The position numbers and the translations under genes were made by a program. Below the pieces are notes generated by a model, which worked only from the letters and a program-made list of their open reading frames with translations, had not been told where the DNA came from and did no database searches. This document shows, piece after piece, positions 19,006-28,346 of a DNA stretch of 64,000 nucleotides (its first letter is position 1; every line of letters starts with the position of its first letter). Source of the DNA: Rs1 sp000416275 (lineage in GTDB: Bacteria; Pseudomonadota; Gammaproteobacteria; Pseudomonadales; Balneatricaceae); contig OZ251574.1 in assembly GCA_965243635.1 (NCBI GenBank), positions 4,588,001-4,652,000 of the forward strand, written 5' to 3'.

Positions 19006-19158
19006 TTAATCCACCAGCAGTAATTTATTGGGAAAATAATCATTGATCCAAGAATTATGTGAAATGCAAATGATCGCGGAATCTGGAATATTGTTGAAAA
19101 GTCGCTCTATAATTATTTTCCCGTTATCATCGTCTATAGCACTCAAAGCCTCATCTAG
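19006..19158 (-). pseudogene. C-terminal fragment of the disrupted ABC transporter
   Basis: Translation of the minus strand gives LDEALSAIDDDNG, then NIPDSAIICISHNSW, then PNKLLLVD and a stop. This is Walker B/D-loop, H-loop and C-terminus of an ABCD4/SbmA-like ATPase. It continues exactly where the N-terminal part at 20882 stops, with the IS between them and CTAG shared on both sides. Confidence 0.9.
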
Positions 19159-20877
19159 CCCGCATGTTGCACCAACTAGTCACTTGACAATAGTCACTCC
19201 ATTTATAGCAGTGCCTTGCAAATTTTTCTTAAGCCGCTGGGTAGATCTAAAATTTCAGAAACTTTTAGTGGAGCTAAGTACACCGAACTGGTTGTTTTTC
19301 GAACAACTCGTAGTCGGAAGCCAAACGCTGCCCTCGAACCTCAATGCTCGTGTTGTAAACTCTGAATTTTATCAAGATGCAGGGCTATCCAGGTTTGAGG
19401 AGTCTGCTGGAATAAAGAATGTCAGTGACGCGTTTTAGCAATTCAGAAACGGGGCAAGAACTTGGCAACATCAGTTTCACTCTATCTTTATACTGAACAA
19501 TTCGCACCGCAATTTTGAATAGTTTTAAGCGTATTGTACCCATTTCTGCTCGCTCTAATACCGTACCCTTTAATGTTTCTAATCGGAATTCATGCATTAA
19601 TACATAGGCCGCAGCAGAGTAGAAAAGCCGCAATTGATTTGCCAAAAAGCCTTGATCAGAAGTGCGATCACAGGCCATATCATTTTTCAGCTGCTTGATG
19701 AAATTTTCGTCTTGTCCTCGAGCGCAATAAAAATCACAGTACAGGGTCTCAGGACTGGCATTGGTAATAGAGGTGACAATATAACGAGGGTTCTTGCCTA
19801 GCAGGTTCACTTCTGCTTTTACAATTAAACGACATTCAATACCCATCCAGCTTTTGGCTTTATAGTCTAACTCGTCATATAAGCGCACTTTATAGGGTTC
19901 TGGTTGACCTACCAACTTTGCGTTGTGGCGCTTCTCATCAAGGCAGTGTTTAGCGGCTGTTAGTAAAGAACTCGCCATGGGAGACAACGCTTTATTACCG
20001 GGCACACCAAAGATAAAGTCCATGTTGTCATCATCTTGACTTAATTGCATTAATTCAGGGTTGGAGAAGTGGCCGTCGCCACGTAAAACGATGTGAACGT
20101 TGGCCCAGCGCGATCTAATTTGTTGTATAACGCGTTTCATTATCATCGCATTTTCTGCCCCTGTAGGGCGTTTACCTGGACGAAGATAGGTACCAATCAA
20201 CTTCCCGCTAAAACCCTCAAAAATGGTAAGTGGCAGATAGCCATAATGGCCGTAATAACGATTGAACAATGCCAGTTCTTGTTGGCCATATACTTGATCT
20301 TCAGTGTGATCCATATCAAGAATGATGATGCTGGGATCTTTGCTATAGCTATCCATGAAATGATCAATAAACGCTTGAGCCATGCGGTATAAATCTTTGC
20401 TATCAACATTTTGGCCTAATCGAGTGAAAGTTGATCCGTGGGCCAAATCTTGTTCTTCGTCTAATGGCTTTTTTCCCAGAGCCAGTTTAAACATAGGGTC
20501 TTTGCGTAGAGAGTTAGAATCGTTAGCATCTTCATAGCCACAGGCAAGCTGGATAGTTCTTTGAGTAATGAGATCCTGCATAGAGTGCTTGATATGTGTT
20601 TGTCTGCGAGAGTCGCTGATAGCAGCGGCAAGTTTGGTTAGCAGTTGACTTTGAAGTGCCGTCTCCCGCATCAGTATTGCACCAAAATCAGATGACATAG
20701 AGCCACCATCAAAACTGGCGCGTACAGTAAGTCCGTCAACAGGGTGGAAATTAAGTGGGGATTGTATAAAATTGGGCATGGTAAGTTCCGGGTTACTTCA
20801 TCCGAAGTAGTTTTGTGGTAAACCCTATTCTATCAAGGGATAGGGCGGAACTTACCATTTTTCATGCAATATGCGGG
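19159..20877 (-). mobile_element. IS1380-family insertion sequence (1719 bp)
   Basis: Inverted ends CCCGCATGTTGC / GCAATATGCGGG are flanked by the 4-bp direct repeat CTAG (19155-19158 and 20878-20881). The length and 4-bp duplication fit IS1380. It encodes one transposase. The insertion lies between the LVL and DEA codons of the Walker B motif of an ABC transporter. Confidence 0.93.
19385..20779 (-). CDS. IS1380-family transposase
   Basis: A 464-residue DDE transposase. The first Asp is in IIILDMDHTEDQVYGQQE, followed by YYGHYGYLPLTIFEGFSG. The second Asp is in VHIVLRGDGHFSNPELM, and FIFGVPGNKAL follows. The C-terminal third includes DFYCARGQDENFIKQLKND with the likely catalytic Glu. The frame is complete and uninterrupted, so the element may be active. 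It stops about 225 bp before the element's 3' end. Confidence 0.93.
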   Translation of the reverse strand: MPNFIQSPLNFHPVDGLTVRASFDGGSMSSDFGAILMRETALQSQLLTKLAAAISDSRRQTHIKHSMQDLITQRTIQLACGYEDANDSNSLRKDPMFKLALGKKPLDEEQDLAHGSTFTRLGQNVDSKDLYRMAQAFIDHFMDSYSKDPSIIILDMDHTEDQVYGQQELALFNRYYGHYGYLPLTIFEGFSGKLIGTYLRPGKRPTGAENAMIMKRVIQQIRSRWANVHIVLRGDGHFSNPELMQLSQDDDNMDFIFGVPGNKALSPMASSLLTAAKHCLDEKRHNAKLVGQPEPYKVRLYDELDYKAKSWMGIECRLIVKAEVNLLGKNPRYIVTSITNASPETLYCDFYCARGQDENFIKQLKNDMACDRTSDQGFLANQLRLFYSAAAYVLMHEFRLETLKGTVLERAEMGTIRLKLFKIAVRIVQYKDRVKLMLPSSCPVSELLKRVTDILYSSRLLKPG

Positions 20878-20881
20878 CTAG

Positions 20882-22381
20882 CACTAGCCAACTTGGTTTC
20901 ATCAAAAAGCATTTAACTAATCTAAGCCGTTGACGCTCTCCTCCTGATAACACTTGCTGCCAATTTTGTGATTCTGCCAAGCGGTTGAAAAAACCGGATA
21001 GATTGACACTAGCAAGTGCTCGGCGCATTTCTGTTGCGCTCGGATTAATATCGTAGGGGTACAAGATAGCTTCTTGAAGAGTACCTGTAGGTAAGTAATC
21101 TCGCTGTGAAATAATCACAAGGTTGTCAGGTACTTCTATAGTTCCTGAAACATTCGGCCAAAGGCCTGCCAGTGCTTTGATGACGGTGGTTTTCCCCGCC
21201 CCCGAGGGGGCTTTTATTTGGCAGTGATCGCCCGGGCTAATTCTCCATTCCTTTATGGCGAGTATCCTTTTTCCCTGCGCTGTTTTCAATTCAATATTAT
21301 GCATGCGTATTTGTTGCCTATTGAGTGAAACATGCCGTTTTGTATATTCTTCGCTATCTATTTCAGCACTGACTTGCGCTAACCTATCCGCAGTGGCGAA
21401 CCAGCTCATCAGAGCATCATATGATTCTGAAAACCAACTCACTGAACCTACCACTTGGGCGAATGCCAATCTAACTTGCATATAACCGCCTAAATCCATT
21501 GCGCCTGAGAGGTAACTTGGCAAACATAAAAATAAAGGCGGAAGAAACATCCCCTGTCCATACAGCATGGTAAATAAATTAAAGTTTCGATCGACTTGCA
21601 TGCGCTGTTTGGTATTGCTAAATATACCGCTAAAATATGTTGCTAATGTACTTTGTTCTTTGCGCCCTGCATTAGCAAAGGCCATCGCCTCATTGTTTTC
21701 GGTGATTTTCATTAAATGGGCACGGTAATCAGCTTCTACTTGCTCTGCTTGCCAATTTAGAAACTGCAGTCTTTTACCGACAAATTTTGCAATCAAAAAC
21801 CCGACAATCGCGTAACAGAAAGCTCCATAGACTAAGTAACCTTGAATTGAAAATTGCTTTCCAGCCCACTCAAAATCTAAACTTCCCGATAAATTCCAGA
21901 GCACGACTGAAAAGCTACCAACGGTCATTATCGCGTCGGTGAAACTGTAAAAAAGACTAGTAGTCTCTTGGATGAAAGCTTTAATATCAACGCTTATGCG
22001 CTGGTCAATATTTTCAATATCACGCTGTTGCTTAATGTGATAGAAGCAATTATTTGCCAGCCACTTTTTTGTATATTCTCGCGTCATCCACTCGCGCCAA
22101 TGCACTTTAAGCCAGCTCAAAAAATAGCTTCTATTGACACTGATAATGCTCATTGCAAATAAAATATATGCAAATCTATACACCTCGTGAATGATACGAT
22201 CATAGTCACGGCTTTCTAGTGCGTTATAGAAATCGCCGTTCCAATGGGTGAAGTAAACACTTGAGTATGTAGTTAAAGAAGTGAGCACGAAGGTGGTAAT
22301 TAACAGCAACCAACCACGGCGGCCTTCCCTACTACGCCAATAGGGAGCTATTAGCGTGATCAGTAAACGTAATCTTGACAT
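20882..22381 (-). pseudogene. ABC transporter, SbmA/ABCD4-like, N-terminal part (IS-disrupted)
   Basis: This part encodes the membrane domain and most of the ATPase of a fused half-transporter of the BacA/SbmA/ABCD type. About six membrane segments are followed by a nucleotide domain with Walker A KAPSGAGKTTVIKALAGLWP and signature LSGGERQRLRL. It then breaks inside Walker B at SWLVL, where the IS1380-type element adds eight foreign residues and a stop. The remaining coding sequence lies at 19006-19158. Relatives move peptides, siderophores or cobalamin. Next to it is a TonB receptor gene on the same strand, suggesting a former shared role in metallophore or heme traffic. Confidence 0.9.
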
Positions 22382-22461
22382 ATTATCAACAAAGGTTAAA
22401 TATCGGCGGTTTTGCTAGTAAACAATTGTCGGGCGCGATGAAGGGCTCGCGCTTGTTTAAA

Positions 22462-22645
22462 GCTGAATCCGCGACTTCAAAGTGAGTGCAGAGCATAAGA
22501 TATTAGTTTGGCAGCGCAATTTAAAAACCTGAGCTGCAGGCTCATATGCATCCATGCATAAAATTATTATGCTCAATGAGAGCTTTTAAACCCGCTATAT
22601 ATCAATATCTTAAGCTAAGCGTTGTCTGAAAGTCACTGATTCAAG
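22462..22645 (+). repeat. MITE-1, diverged copy
   Basis: Ends GCTGAATCCGCGACTTCA and AGTCACTGATTCAAG; the interior is strongly diverged. No clear target duplication. It separates the TonB receptor gene from the ABC transporter gene. Confidence 0.75.
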
Positions 22646-22676
22646 TTAACAGCGAACTTGCATAGCATGTTCAACT

Positions 22677-24608
22677 TTAGTTGAATTTGTAAGCCAGCCC
22701 AAGAGTATAGGCGCGGTCACGTCCTCTGCCGCCATATTCGTTGCTATACTCGCGATCAAATGCGTTGCTCACACCGGCACTTAATTCTAGGCCTTTAGCT
22801 TTCCCCACACCTTGCCATTTTGCACGTAAGCCGTGGATAAGGTAACCGCCGCCACTTTTGTCTGACTGACTAGCGCCATCTGCCAACCAAGCCAAACTCA
22901 ACCCTTGGTTAAAAGTATAAGAGGCATTCGCATGTAAGGTTTTAGGGTACTTAGTCACTTTATCAGTGGCTTTATCTTTAACTCTTAATTTGTCTATAGC
23001 AACTGATGCTGAGAAATTTTCGAGGGTGTAGCTGGCTTCTAGCTCTAATCCCGACCGATTGGCTTTTTTGACATTGCTGGAAGTAAATTCCATCCATCCT
23101 GTTACAGGATTAAGAACCGGGCCAGTTAATTCAATCAAGTTTTTTACATTTTGATCGAAATAACTAAAACGTAAATAGCCGCTATCTTCAGCTTTAAAGA
23201 AACCGTCTGTATGCAGGGCGAAGCCGAATTCACGGTTAATACTTTGCTCTGGTTTTAAGTTCGGATTAGGTACAATTTCCATGCTCCAAAGAGGGATTTT
23301 TTTCGCGGTATACATGTCATCGATTGAAGGTGCACGAAAATCATGGCCGTAGCTCGCGTATAAATTTAACCAAGGTGTCGCTTTGTAAGTAATACCTAAG
23401 CTTGGGAGCAGCTTTTTTTCGCTCATGTCATATGCGGCATCTCGTCCCTGCATAGCATAGTCAACGTAGCGAATCGCGCCGGTAGCGGTAAGATTGCTCC
23501 AACTGAATGTATCTTGTAAAAAGGCGCCAATTTCAGTTCTGTCACCATTGGCATTAGCGAAGTCATCGGGTTGATTATCAACAAAACCGCTTTGCTTAGT
23601 GGCTAAATAACTTACCCCATAAGTCACTTCGTGAGCAAACTGATCATTTTCAATAAAATGGCTGTTTTGAGAATCGAGCTGTAAGCGTCGAACTTTACTA
23701 TCTTGCTGTCCAGCAGAGTTCATCGAAGCGTTACGTTTAATGGTATTGTAACTAATATGTGACCTCATATTTAAGTTGTCACTACGGTTTATTCTATGCA
23801 TCACTTGCACAGTGCTATTTTTTAGCGCATCAGGATCTACTACGGAATTCTTGAATTTACTGTCGCTGTGCTTAACAGTAATTTCTAAACGTTGCTCTGG
23901 ATCTAAATTAACCCCTAATTTAGCAGACAACCTAGACGCTTGGCTCTTGATATTTTTAACCGGATTATTTTTATATAGCTCGCTTCGATAACCATCAGCT
24001 GTTAATAAATAATCAAATTTAGTATCCACTGAACGTCCGTATACAGCTGCCGTGTTATGCATAGCATGATCATTTGAATGGTATCGAGTACGCAAGAAAG
24101 CACCGATGTTTTGTTCATCTTCAAGCAAATCGCCCGCATTTTTGGTACGAATAGCAATCACTCCTCCAATGCCGCCAGAGCCGAATAATGCTGAGCCGGT
24201 GCCTTTCAATACTTCCACTTGTTTGACCAACATAGGATCAATTGACAATGGATTGATAGACATGCCTTTATTACTGCTGGCTGTTTGGTCGACACCGTCA
24301 ATATTGACGATGACTTGGCCACCGCTTCCACCGCGAATCGTTTGACTGCCATAAAAGCCGCCGGAGGCGTCAACACCTGGGATAGTGTTTAGCACTTCAC
24401 TAATGTCTATTGCCTGTAATTTATCGATATCTTGATCTGTTTTAACACTCACGGACTGCGCTACTGATAACTGCTCTTTGTCTACACGTGTCACTGAAAT
24501 AATCATCGTCGAGATTGAATCGCCGATCTCTGATTGTTGCGCAAAAACCAACTGCGCTGTACAACTTACTAAAAAAACACTACTGATTGAAAACTTATAA
24601 AGGTTCAT
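22677..24608 (-). CDS. TonB-dependent receptor, heme/hemoglobin type
   Basis: A 643-residue outer-membrane receptor. The signal peptide is about 23 residues (LVFAQ). A TonB-box-like segment STMIISVTRVD follows, then the plug domain (about residues 45-155) with NTIPGVDASGGFYGSQTIRG and VEVLKGTGSALFGSGGIGGV. The C-terminal barrel has the typical NLKPEQSINREFGFAL and ends YTLGLAYKFN. The plug resembles HemR/HmuR-type heme receptors; siderophore or vitamin receptors are alternatives. A Fur-like site lies upstream. Downstream genes are the IS-disrupted ABC transporter and a methyltransferase. Confidence 0.88.
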   Translation of the reverse strand: MNLYKFSISSVFLVSCTAQLVFAQQSEIGDSISTMIISVTRVDKEQLSVAQSVSVKTDQDIDKLQAIDISEVLNTIPGVDASGGFYGSQTIRGGSGGQVIVNIDGVDQTASSNKGMSINPLSIDPMLVKQVEVLKGTGSALFGSGGIGGVIAIRTKNAGDLLEDEQNIGAFLRTRYHSNDHAMHNTAAVYGRSVDTKFDYLLTADGYRSELYKNNPVKNIKSQASRLSAKLGVNLDPEQRLEITVKHSDSKFKNSVVDPDALKNSTVQVMHRINRSDNLNMRSHISYNTIKRNASMNSAGQQDSKVRRLQLDSQNSHFIENDQFAHEVTYGVSYLATKQSGFVDNQPDDFANANGDRTEIGAFLQDTFSWSNLTATGAIRYVDYAMQGRDAAYDMSEKKLLPSLGITYKATPWLNLYASYGHDFRAPSIDDMYTAKKIPLWSMEIVPNPNLKPEQSINREFGFALHTDGFFKAEDSGYLRFSYFDQNVKNLIELTGPVLNPVTGWMEFTSSNVKKANRSGLELEASYTLENFSASVAIDKLRVKDKATDKVTKYPKTLHANASYTFNQGLSLAWLADGASQSDKSGGGYLIHGLRAKWQGVGKAKGLELSAGVSNAFDREYSNEYGGRGRDRAYTLGLAYKFN

Positions 24609-24674
24609 TATTAACGACCGTATTAATATAGGTAAAATTTAAAATCGGTATTATAATCAAAACTTATATAGTAT

Positions 24675-24706
24675 CAATTCTTATTTGCATTAAGATTCTC
24701 ATTAAG
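24675..24706. promoter_or_regulatory. Possible Fur box upstream of the TonB receptor
   Basis: The stretch contains ATTCTTATTTGCATTAAG followed by ATTCTCATT. It is built of ATTCTC/ATTTGC hexamers as in many gammaproteobacterial Fur sites. It lies about 70 bp before the receptor start. Confidence 0.5.
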
Positions 24707-24727
24707 CTTGAAATCAAGTAACTCACC

Positions 24728-24877
24728 CCTGAATTCAAAGTGAACACTGTGTCTAAGATATTGGTTCTACATTGGAATTGGTGACTTTTAACTGCACTTA
24801 TCAGCTCAGTGGGTGTTTCTCTAACCGCCGTATAATCAATAGTTTCGCTATACGGTGCGGTGAAGCCACTTATTCAG
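24728..24877 (+). repeat. MITE-1, 150-bp diverged copy
   Basis: It starts CCTGAATTCAAAG and ends GCCACTTATTCAG, and is joined head to tail with the full copy that begins at 24878. Confidence 0.75.
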
Positions 24878-25086
24878 CCTGAATCCGTGACTTCAAAGTG
24901 AATACAGAGTGTAAGATATTGGTGTTACGGTGGAATTGAAAAATCTTAGCTGCAAGCTCATATGCGTCCTGCATTCGCTAAATAAATGCATCCCTGCATA
25001 AAACCCATAGGTTCAGCGGGCATTTTTCTAACCGCCGTAGAATCAAGAGCTTGCGCTATGTGGTGCAGTGAAGTCACCGATTCAGG
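24878..25086 (+). repeat. MITE-1, 209-bp form
   Basis: Full-length copy with both ends. It lies directly against the diverged copy at 24728, which hides any left target repeat. It sits about 90 bp before the pseudouridine synthase gene. Confidence 0.9.
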
Positions 25087-25178
25087 ACTTCATTAAATGT
25101 GAGGAGGTAAAGGTTAATAAGCACTTCTCAACATTACGCGATTTAACTCGTGTTATAGTGCAAAATTTGGAGCGCTAA

Positions 25179-26069
25179 ATGGTTATTTCCGAGCACCCCT
25201 CAAAGCTGAGCTTACCGCAGATTAATCCTGGCGTCGCCACTGTGCTCGAGTATCTGATTATTAAATTCCCCTACATTAGCGCTCAAATTTGGCAACAGCG
25301 CATCGCCGCTGGCAAAGTACACTGCCACGACGGCGCACTGATCACCACAGAATCGCTGTTTCAACCGCAGCAGCGCATCTACTATTACCGAGAGGTAGAA
25401 AGCGAGCCCAGCATCCCCTTTCAAGAGAGCATTATATTTCAGGATCAGCATATTTTAGTGGCCTATAAACCGCATTTTTTGGCAGTGACCCCCGGCGGTA
25501 TATATGTCAATGAATGCCTACAGAACCGTCTACGCCTCAGCACCGGCATCGCTAGCTTACAAGCATTACACCGTTTAGACAGAGTAACGGCTGGCTTAAT
25601 CATATTCTCTACCAACCCAGACACTCGTCACCAATACCACCACTTGTTTAAAACCCGCCAAATACATAAAACCTACCAGGCAGTGGCCAAAATCAGCAGC
25701 AGTAAAAATCTTCTAGGCCAAGAGTGGCACGTTAAAAATCGTATAGTGCAAGCTGAACCGCGTTTTCGGATGTGTGTAACCGAGGGCGACATTAATAGCC
25801 ACTCTGTGATTCGCTGCTTGCAACAATCAACTGAGCAGGCGCTATTTGAATTAAACCCAGTGACCGGCAAAACCCATCAATTACGCGTTCACATGCAAGC
25901 GCTGGGCTGGCCCATATTGAATGACAAATACTACCCGCTATTACAACCGCTATCAGCAGATAATTATCTAGCGCCACTGCAGCTACTGGCGAAAAAACTT
26001 GAGTTTATAGACCCGGTAACTCAAGTTCCAAGGAGCTTTAGCTATGATGGTAATTTATCGATTATATAG
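25179..26069 (+). CDS. RluA-family pseudouridine synthase
   Basis: A 296-residue RNA-modifying enzyme converting uridine to pseudouridine in rRNA or tRNA. An N-terminal S4-like region (RIAAGKVHCHDGALI) is followed by the catalytic domain. The catalytic Asp is in LQALHRLDRVTAGLIIFS, then KTYQAVAK and NPVTGKTHQLRVHMQALGWP. The family core LVVDKPAGL appears as VAYKPHFLAVTPGG. It is monocistronic and preceded by tandem MITE-1 copies. The target base is not predictable, though RluA-class features are clear. Confidence 0.92.
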   Translation: MVISEHPSKLSLPQINPGVATVLEYLIIKFPYISAQIWQQRIAAGKVHCHDGALITTESLFQPQQRIYYYREVESEPSIPFQESIIFQDQHILVAYKPHFLAVTPGGIYVNECLQNRLRLSTGIASLQALHRLDRVTAGLIIFSTNPDTRHQYHHLFKTRQIHKTYQAVAKISSSKNLLGQEWHVKNRIVQAEPRFRMCVTEGDINSHSVIRCLQQSTEQALFELNPVTGKTHQLRVHMQALGWPILNDKYYPLLQPLSADNYLAPLQLLAKKLEFIDPVTQVPRSFSYDGNLSII

Positions 26070-26398
26070 AGACCACAGCGATCAATTCAACGTCCAATAG
26101 AAGCATGCTAGAAGAACCATCGGGCTTAATCGAGCGCTTCGAAAAAAAGTCGCTTATGCTTTTCAACAGCATCTGCTAAAGTTAATTTATCGATAATAAA
26201 GTACCTTATCTATCTTGAGTATTACCTTAATCCGTGACTTAAAAGTGAACCTGATTGACCATCAGACTCCGCTCAACTTGGCGACTATTTGATAAAGTAT
26301 TTAATTTTAACAAGTTAAGAAGTTGTAATATGTTTCTATCATTTAATAATGGTTTAGATTATGGCCAAGTCACATATTTGTAAATTTCTTTACTTTAG

Positions 26399-26607
26399 CC
26401 TGAATCCGTGACTTCAAAGTGAATACAGAGTGTAAGATATTGGTTTTACAGTGGAATTGAAAAATCTTAGCTGCAAGCTCATATGCGTCCTGCATTCGCT
26501 CAATAAATGCATCCCTGCATAAAACCCGTAGGTTCAGCGGGCATTTTTCTAACCGCTGTAGAATCAAGAGCTTGCGCTATGTGGTGCAGTGAAGTCACTG
26601 ATTCAGG
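26399..26607 (+). repeat. MITE-1, 209-bp form
   Basis: Both ends intact, with the 5-bp direct repeat TTTAG at 26394-26398 and 26608-26612. A short fragment of the same family (TTAATCCGTGACTTAAAAG) lies at about 26228. Confidence 0.93.
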
Positions 26608-26650
26608 TTTAGGCCAGTCTGTTAAGACGCAATGCTAATCAGCTAGTGTT

Positions 26651-26751
26651 TTTTTTCCTCTGTGCAGCGCAGCGCCTCTGTGCCCTCTGTGGTGAAAAAA
26701 TCTTTAAAGGATTGGTTTTACCACAGAGGACACAGAGAGCACAGAGAAGAG
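26651..26751. repeat. Inverted ACAGAG-rich repeat
   Basis: CCTCTGTGC..CTCTGTGCCCTCTGTGGT is mirrored by ACCACAGAGGACACAGAG..GCACAGAG around an AT-rich centre. Each arm is itself an imperfect tandem of an 8-9 base ACAGAG unit. It has no coding potential and is not flanked by an obvious target duplication. Confidence 0.8.
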
Positions 26752-26818
26752 ATTAAAAGCATCTTTTGCTATGGCGGAGTCACAGGGCTAATCAGGAAAG
26801 TGAATACAGAGTGTAATA

Positions 26819-27027
26819 CCTGAATCCGTGACTGCAAAGTTAATACAGAGTGTAAGATATTGGTTTTACGGTGGAGTTGAAAAATCTTAGCTGCAAGCTC
26901 ATATGCGTCCTGCATTCGCTAAATAAATGCATCCCTGCATAAAACCCGCAGGTTCAGCGGGCATTTTTCTAACCGCTGTAGAATCAAGAGCTTGCGCTAT
27001 GTGGTGCAGTGAAGTCACTGATTCAGG
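26819..27027 (+). repeat. MITE-1, 209-bp form
   Basis: Both ends intact; TAATA at 26814-26818 and 27028-27032 is the target duplication. A second fragment of the family's right half follows at about 27062-27122. Confidence 0.93.
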
Positions 27028-27204
27028 TAATATACTAGTTCACAGGGGCATTGGAAAACTCACCAACTCAATGGCTATTTTTCTAACCGCTGTAAAATCA
27101 AGAGTTTGCGCTATGCGGCGCAAAAGAGCAAAAATTCTGCCTCAAATTTGATTTTTCTCGCTACGATCGGTCCAGCCCGACAGACCCCTAGCTGTATAAT
27201 ACTC

Positions 27205-27222
27205 ACTGTCGATTACGACAGT
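27205..27222. promoter_or_regulatory. Palindrome of the CTGT-N8-ACAG type
   Basis: A 7-bp perfect inverted repeat ACTGTCG/CGACAGT with a 4-base centre. It matches the outer positions of the LexA box (CTGT-N8-ACAG), but its GC-containing centre is unlike strong boxes. It lies 127 bp before the start of the small secreted protein gene. Confidence 0.35.
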
Positions 27223-27348
27223 TAAATAACTATTCCCCTCATGATAACCTGTACTTGAACATATTGTTATTTAGACATTTTAAACGGTGGGCGCACCACC
27301 TCATTTATTTTCGTCGAGCACCGATACCAAACAATCAAGGAGATACTC

Positions 27349-27663
27349 ATGCATAGATTAATTCTAAGCTCTAGTCTGACAACTCTGCTACTAGCAGGCG
27401 CCGTGACAGCCCAGGCTGAAGCCCCTCTTAAAGGAGCAGTGCAGGTATTGAAAAAAGCTGCCGCAGAATGTAACACAAGCAATAAGACGCCCAAAGGCGG
27501 TGCTGCCACAGCCAAAATAGGTGGCGGTGGCGGTAGTGGAAAATGTCATGTGCAAGATCTATCTTCTATGGCTTCGCCACAGGGCGGTAATAAAAAAACA
27601 GCCGTTAAAGCGAAAGCTGTTGACATGTTTCTTAAGCTTGAAGGTATTGATGGAGAGAGTTAG
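27349..27663 (+). CDS. Small secreted Gly-rich protein, unknown function
   Basis: A 104-residue protein I do not recognise. It has a clear signal peptide (LTTLLLAGAVTAQA-E, about 24 residues) and a strong ribosome site AAGGAGA 6 bases before the ATG, so expression is likely. The mature part of about 80 residues is basic and contains two cysteines (AAECNTSN and SGKCHVQD) that bracket a flexible KIGGGGGSG stretch. A disulfide or metal-binding loop is possible. No partner genes adjoin it. The Cys-Gly composition recalls some small secreted or peptide-precursor proteins, but nothing here shows processing. Confidence 0.75.
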   Translation: MHRLILSSSLTTLLLAGAVTAQAEAPLKGAVQVLKKAAAECNTSNKTPKGGAATAKIGGGGGSGKCHVQDLSSMASPQGGNKKTAVKAKAVDMFLKLEGIDGES

Positions 27664-27815
27664 GAGCCTCTCTGTGCACTAGGGCATTCAGAGTATCCCT
27701 GTACCGCTAGGGGCGTGTTGACTTGTTCAGAGTCCCCCTAGTTAACAGCACCTATTATGCAAGCAGCTTACTTTGTTGAAATAAATTAATGATTTTCAAA
27801 CCCCTCTGCCATATA

Positions 27816-27884
27816 CCTGAATCAGTGACTTCACTGCGCCACATAGCACAAGCTCTGTATTCACTTTGAAGTCACGGATCCAGG
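27816..27884 (-). repeat. MITE-1, 69-bp deletion form
   Basis: Near-palindromic element with ends CCTGAATCAGTGACTTCA and TGAAGTCACGGATCCAGG, flanked by ATATA on both sides (27811-27815 and 27885-27889). It has lost the middle of the 209-bp form but kept a target duplication. Nothing else is recognisable in the roughly 680 bp gap before bioM except an inverted repeat TTGTTTCAC/GTGAAACTAA at about 28132-28173. Confidence 0.9.
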
Positions 27885-28346
27885 ATATAGGTACGAATAT
27901 CAAGGCACAACACTTCGTTGATTACGGTAATTTACTACTCGCGGGCCGAGCCGATATTTCCTCTGCAGCTCAGCACTACTTCTCTGATGTAAATTGAAAG
28001 CACCCACTAGTTACTGGCGTTCAATTAATCAGCAAATAATTAAGAGCTGTACTTTTGTTGCTTTGAACGGGCTTTCAACTCGTATTATCGAGCCTAGTCG
28101 CTATCCTGAGATCTCAATTAATTGTTTCACAAACGACCTTAATCTTATTGTTTGACGATTTTAAGTGAAACTAATGATTATGATATAACCAGATGTTATT
28201 CAATATAAATGATAATCCTTTACAATAATCCGCTGATACTTTAAAAGATCTTCTAAATTCACTTAGATAGGTTAAATGGATGCAATCCAGCTCACAATTA
28301 TTATTGGTTTACTTAAAGCGATCGATACAGGTGCTCTGAAAAAATT

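Noticed and set aside
19043..19438. 131-codon plus-strand open frame
   Set aside because: It lies antisense to the ABC transporter fragment and the IS1380-type element end. The minus strand there encodes LDEALSAIDDDNG and the IS end, which explains the sequence.
28132..28173. BirA operator upstream of bioM
   Set aside because: The inverted repeat TTGTTTCAC/GTGAAACTAA has arms and spacing that do not match the known BirA site (TTGTAAACC-type halves), so no regulator is assigned.
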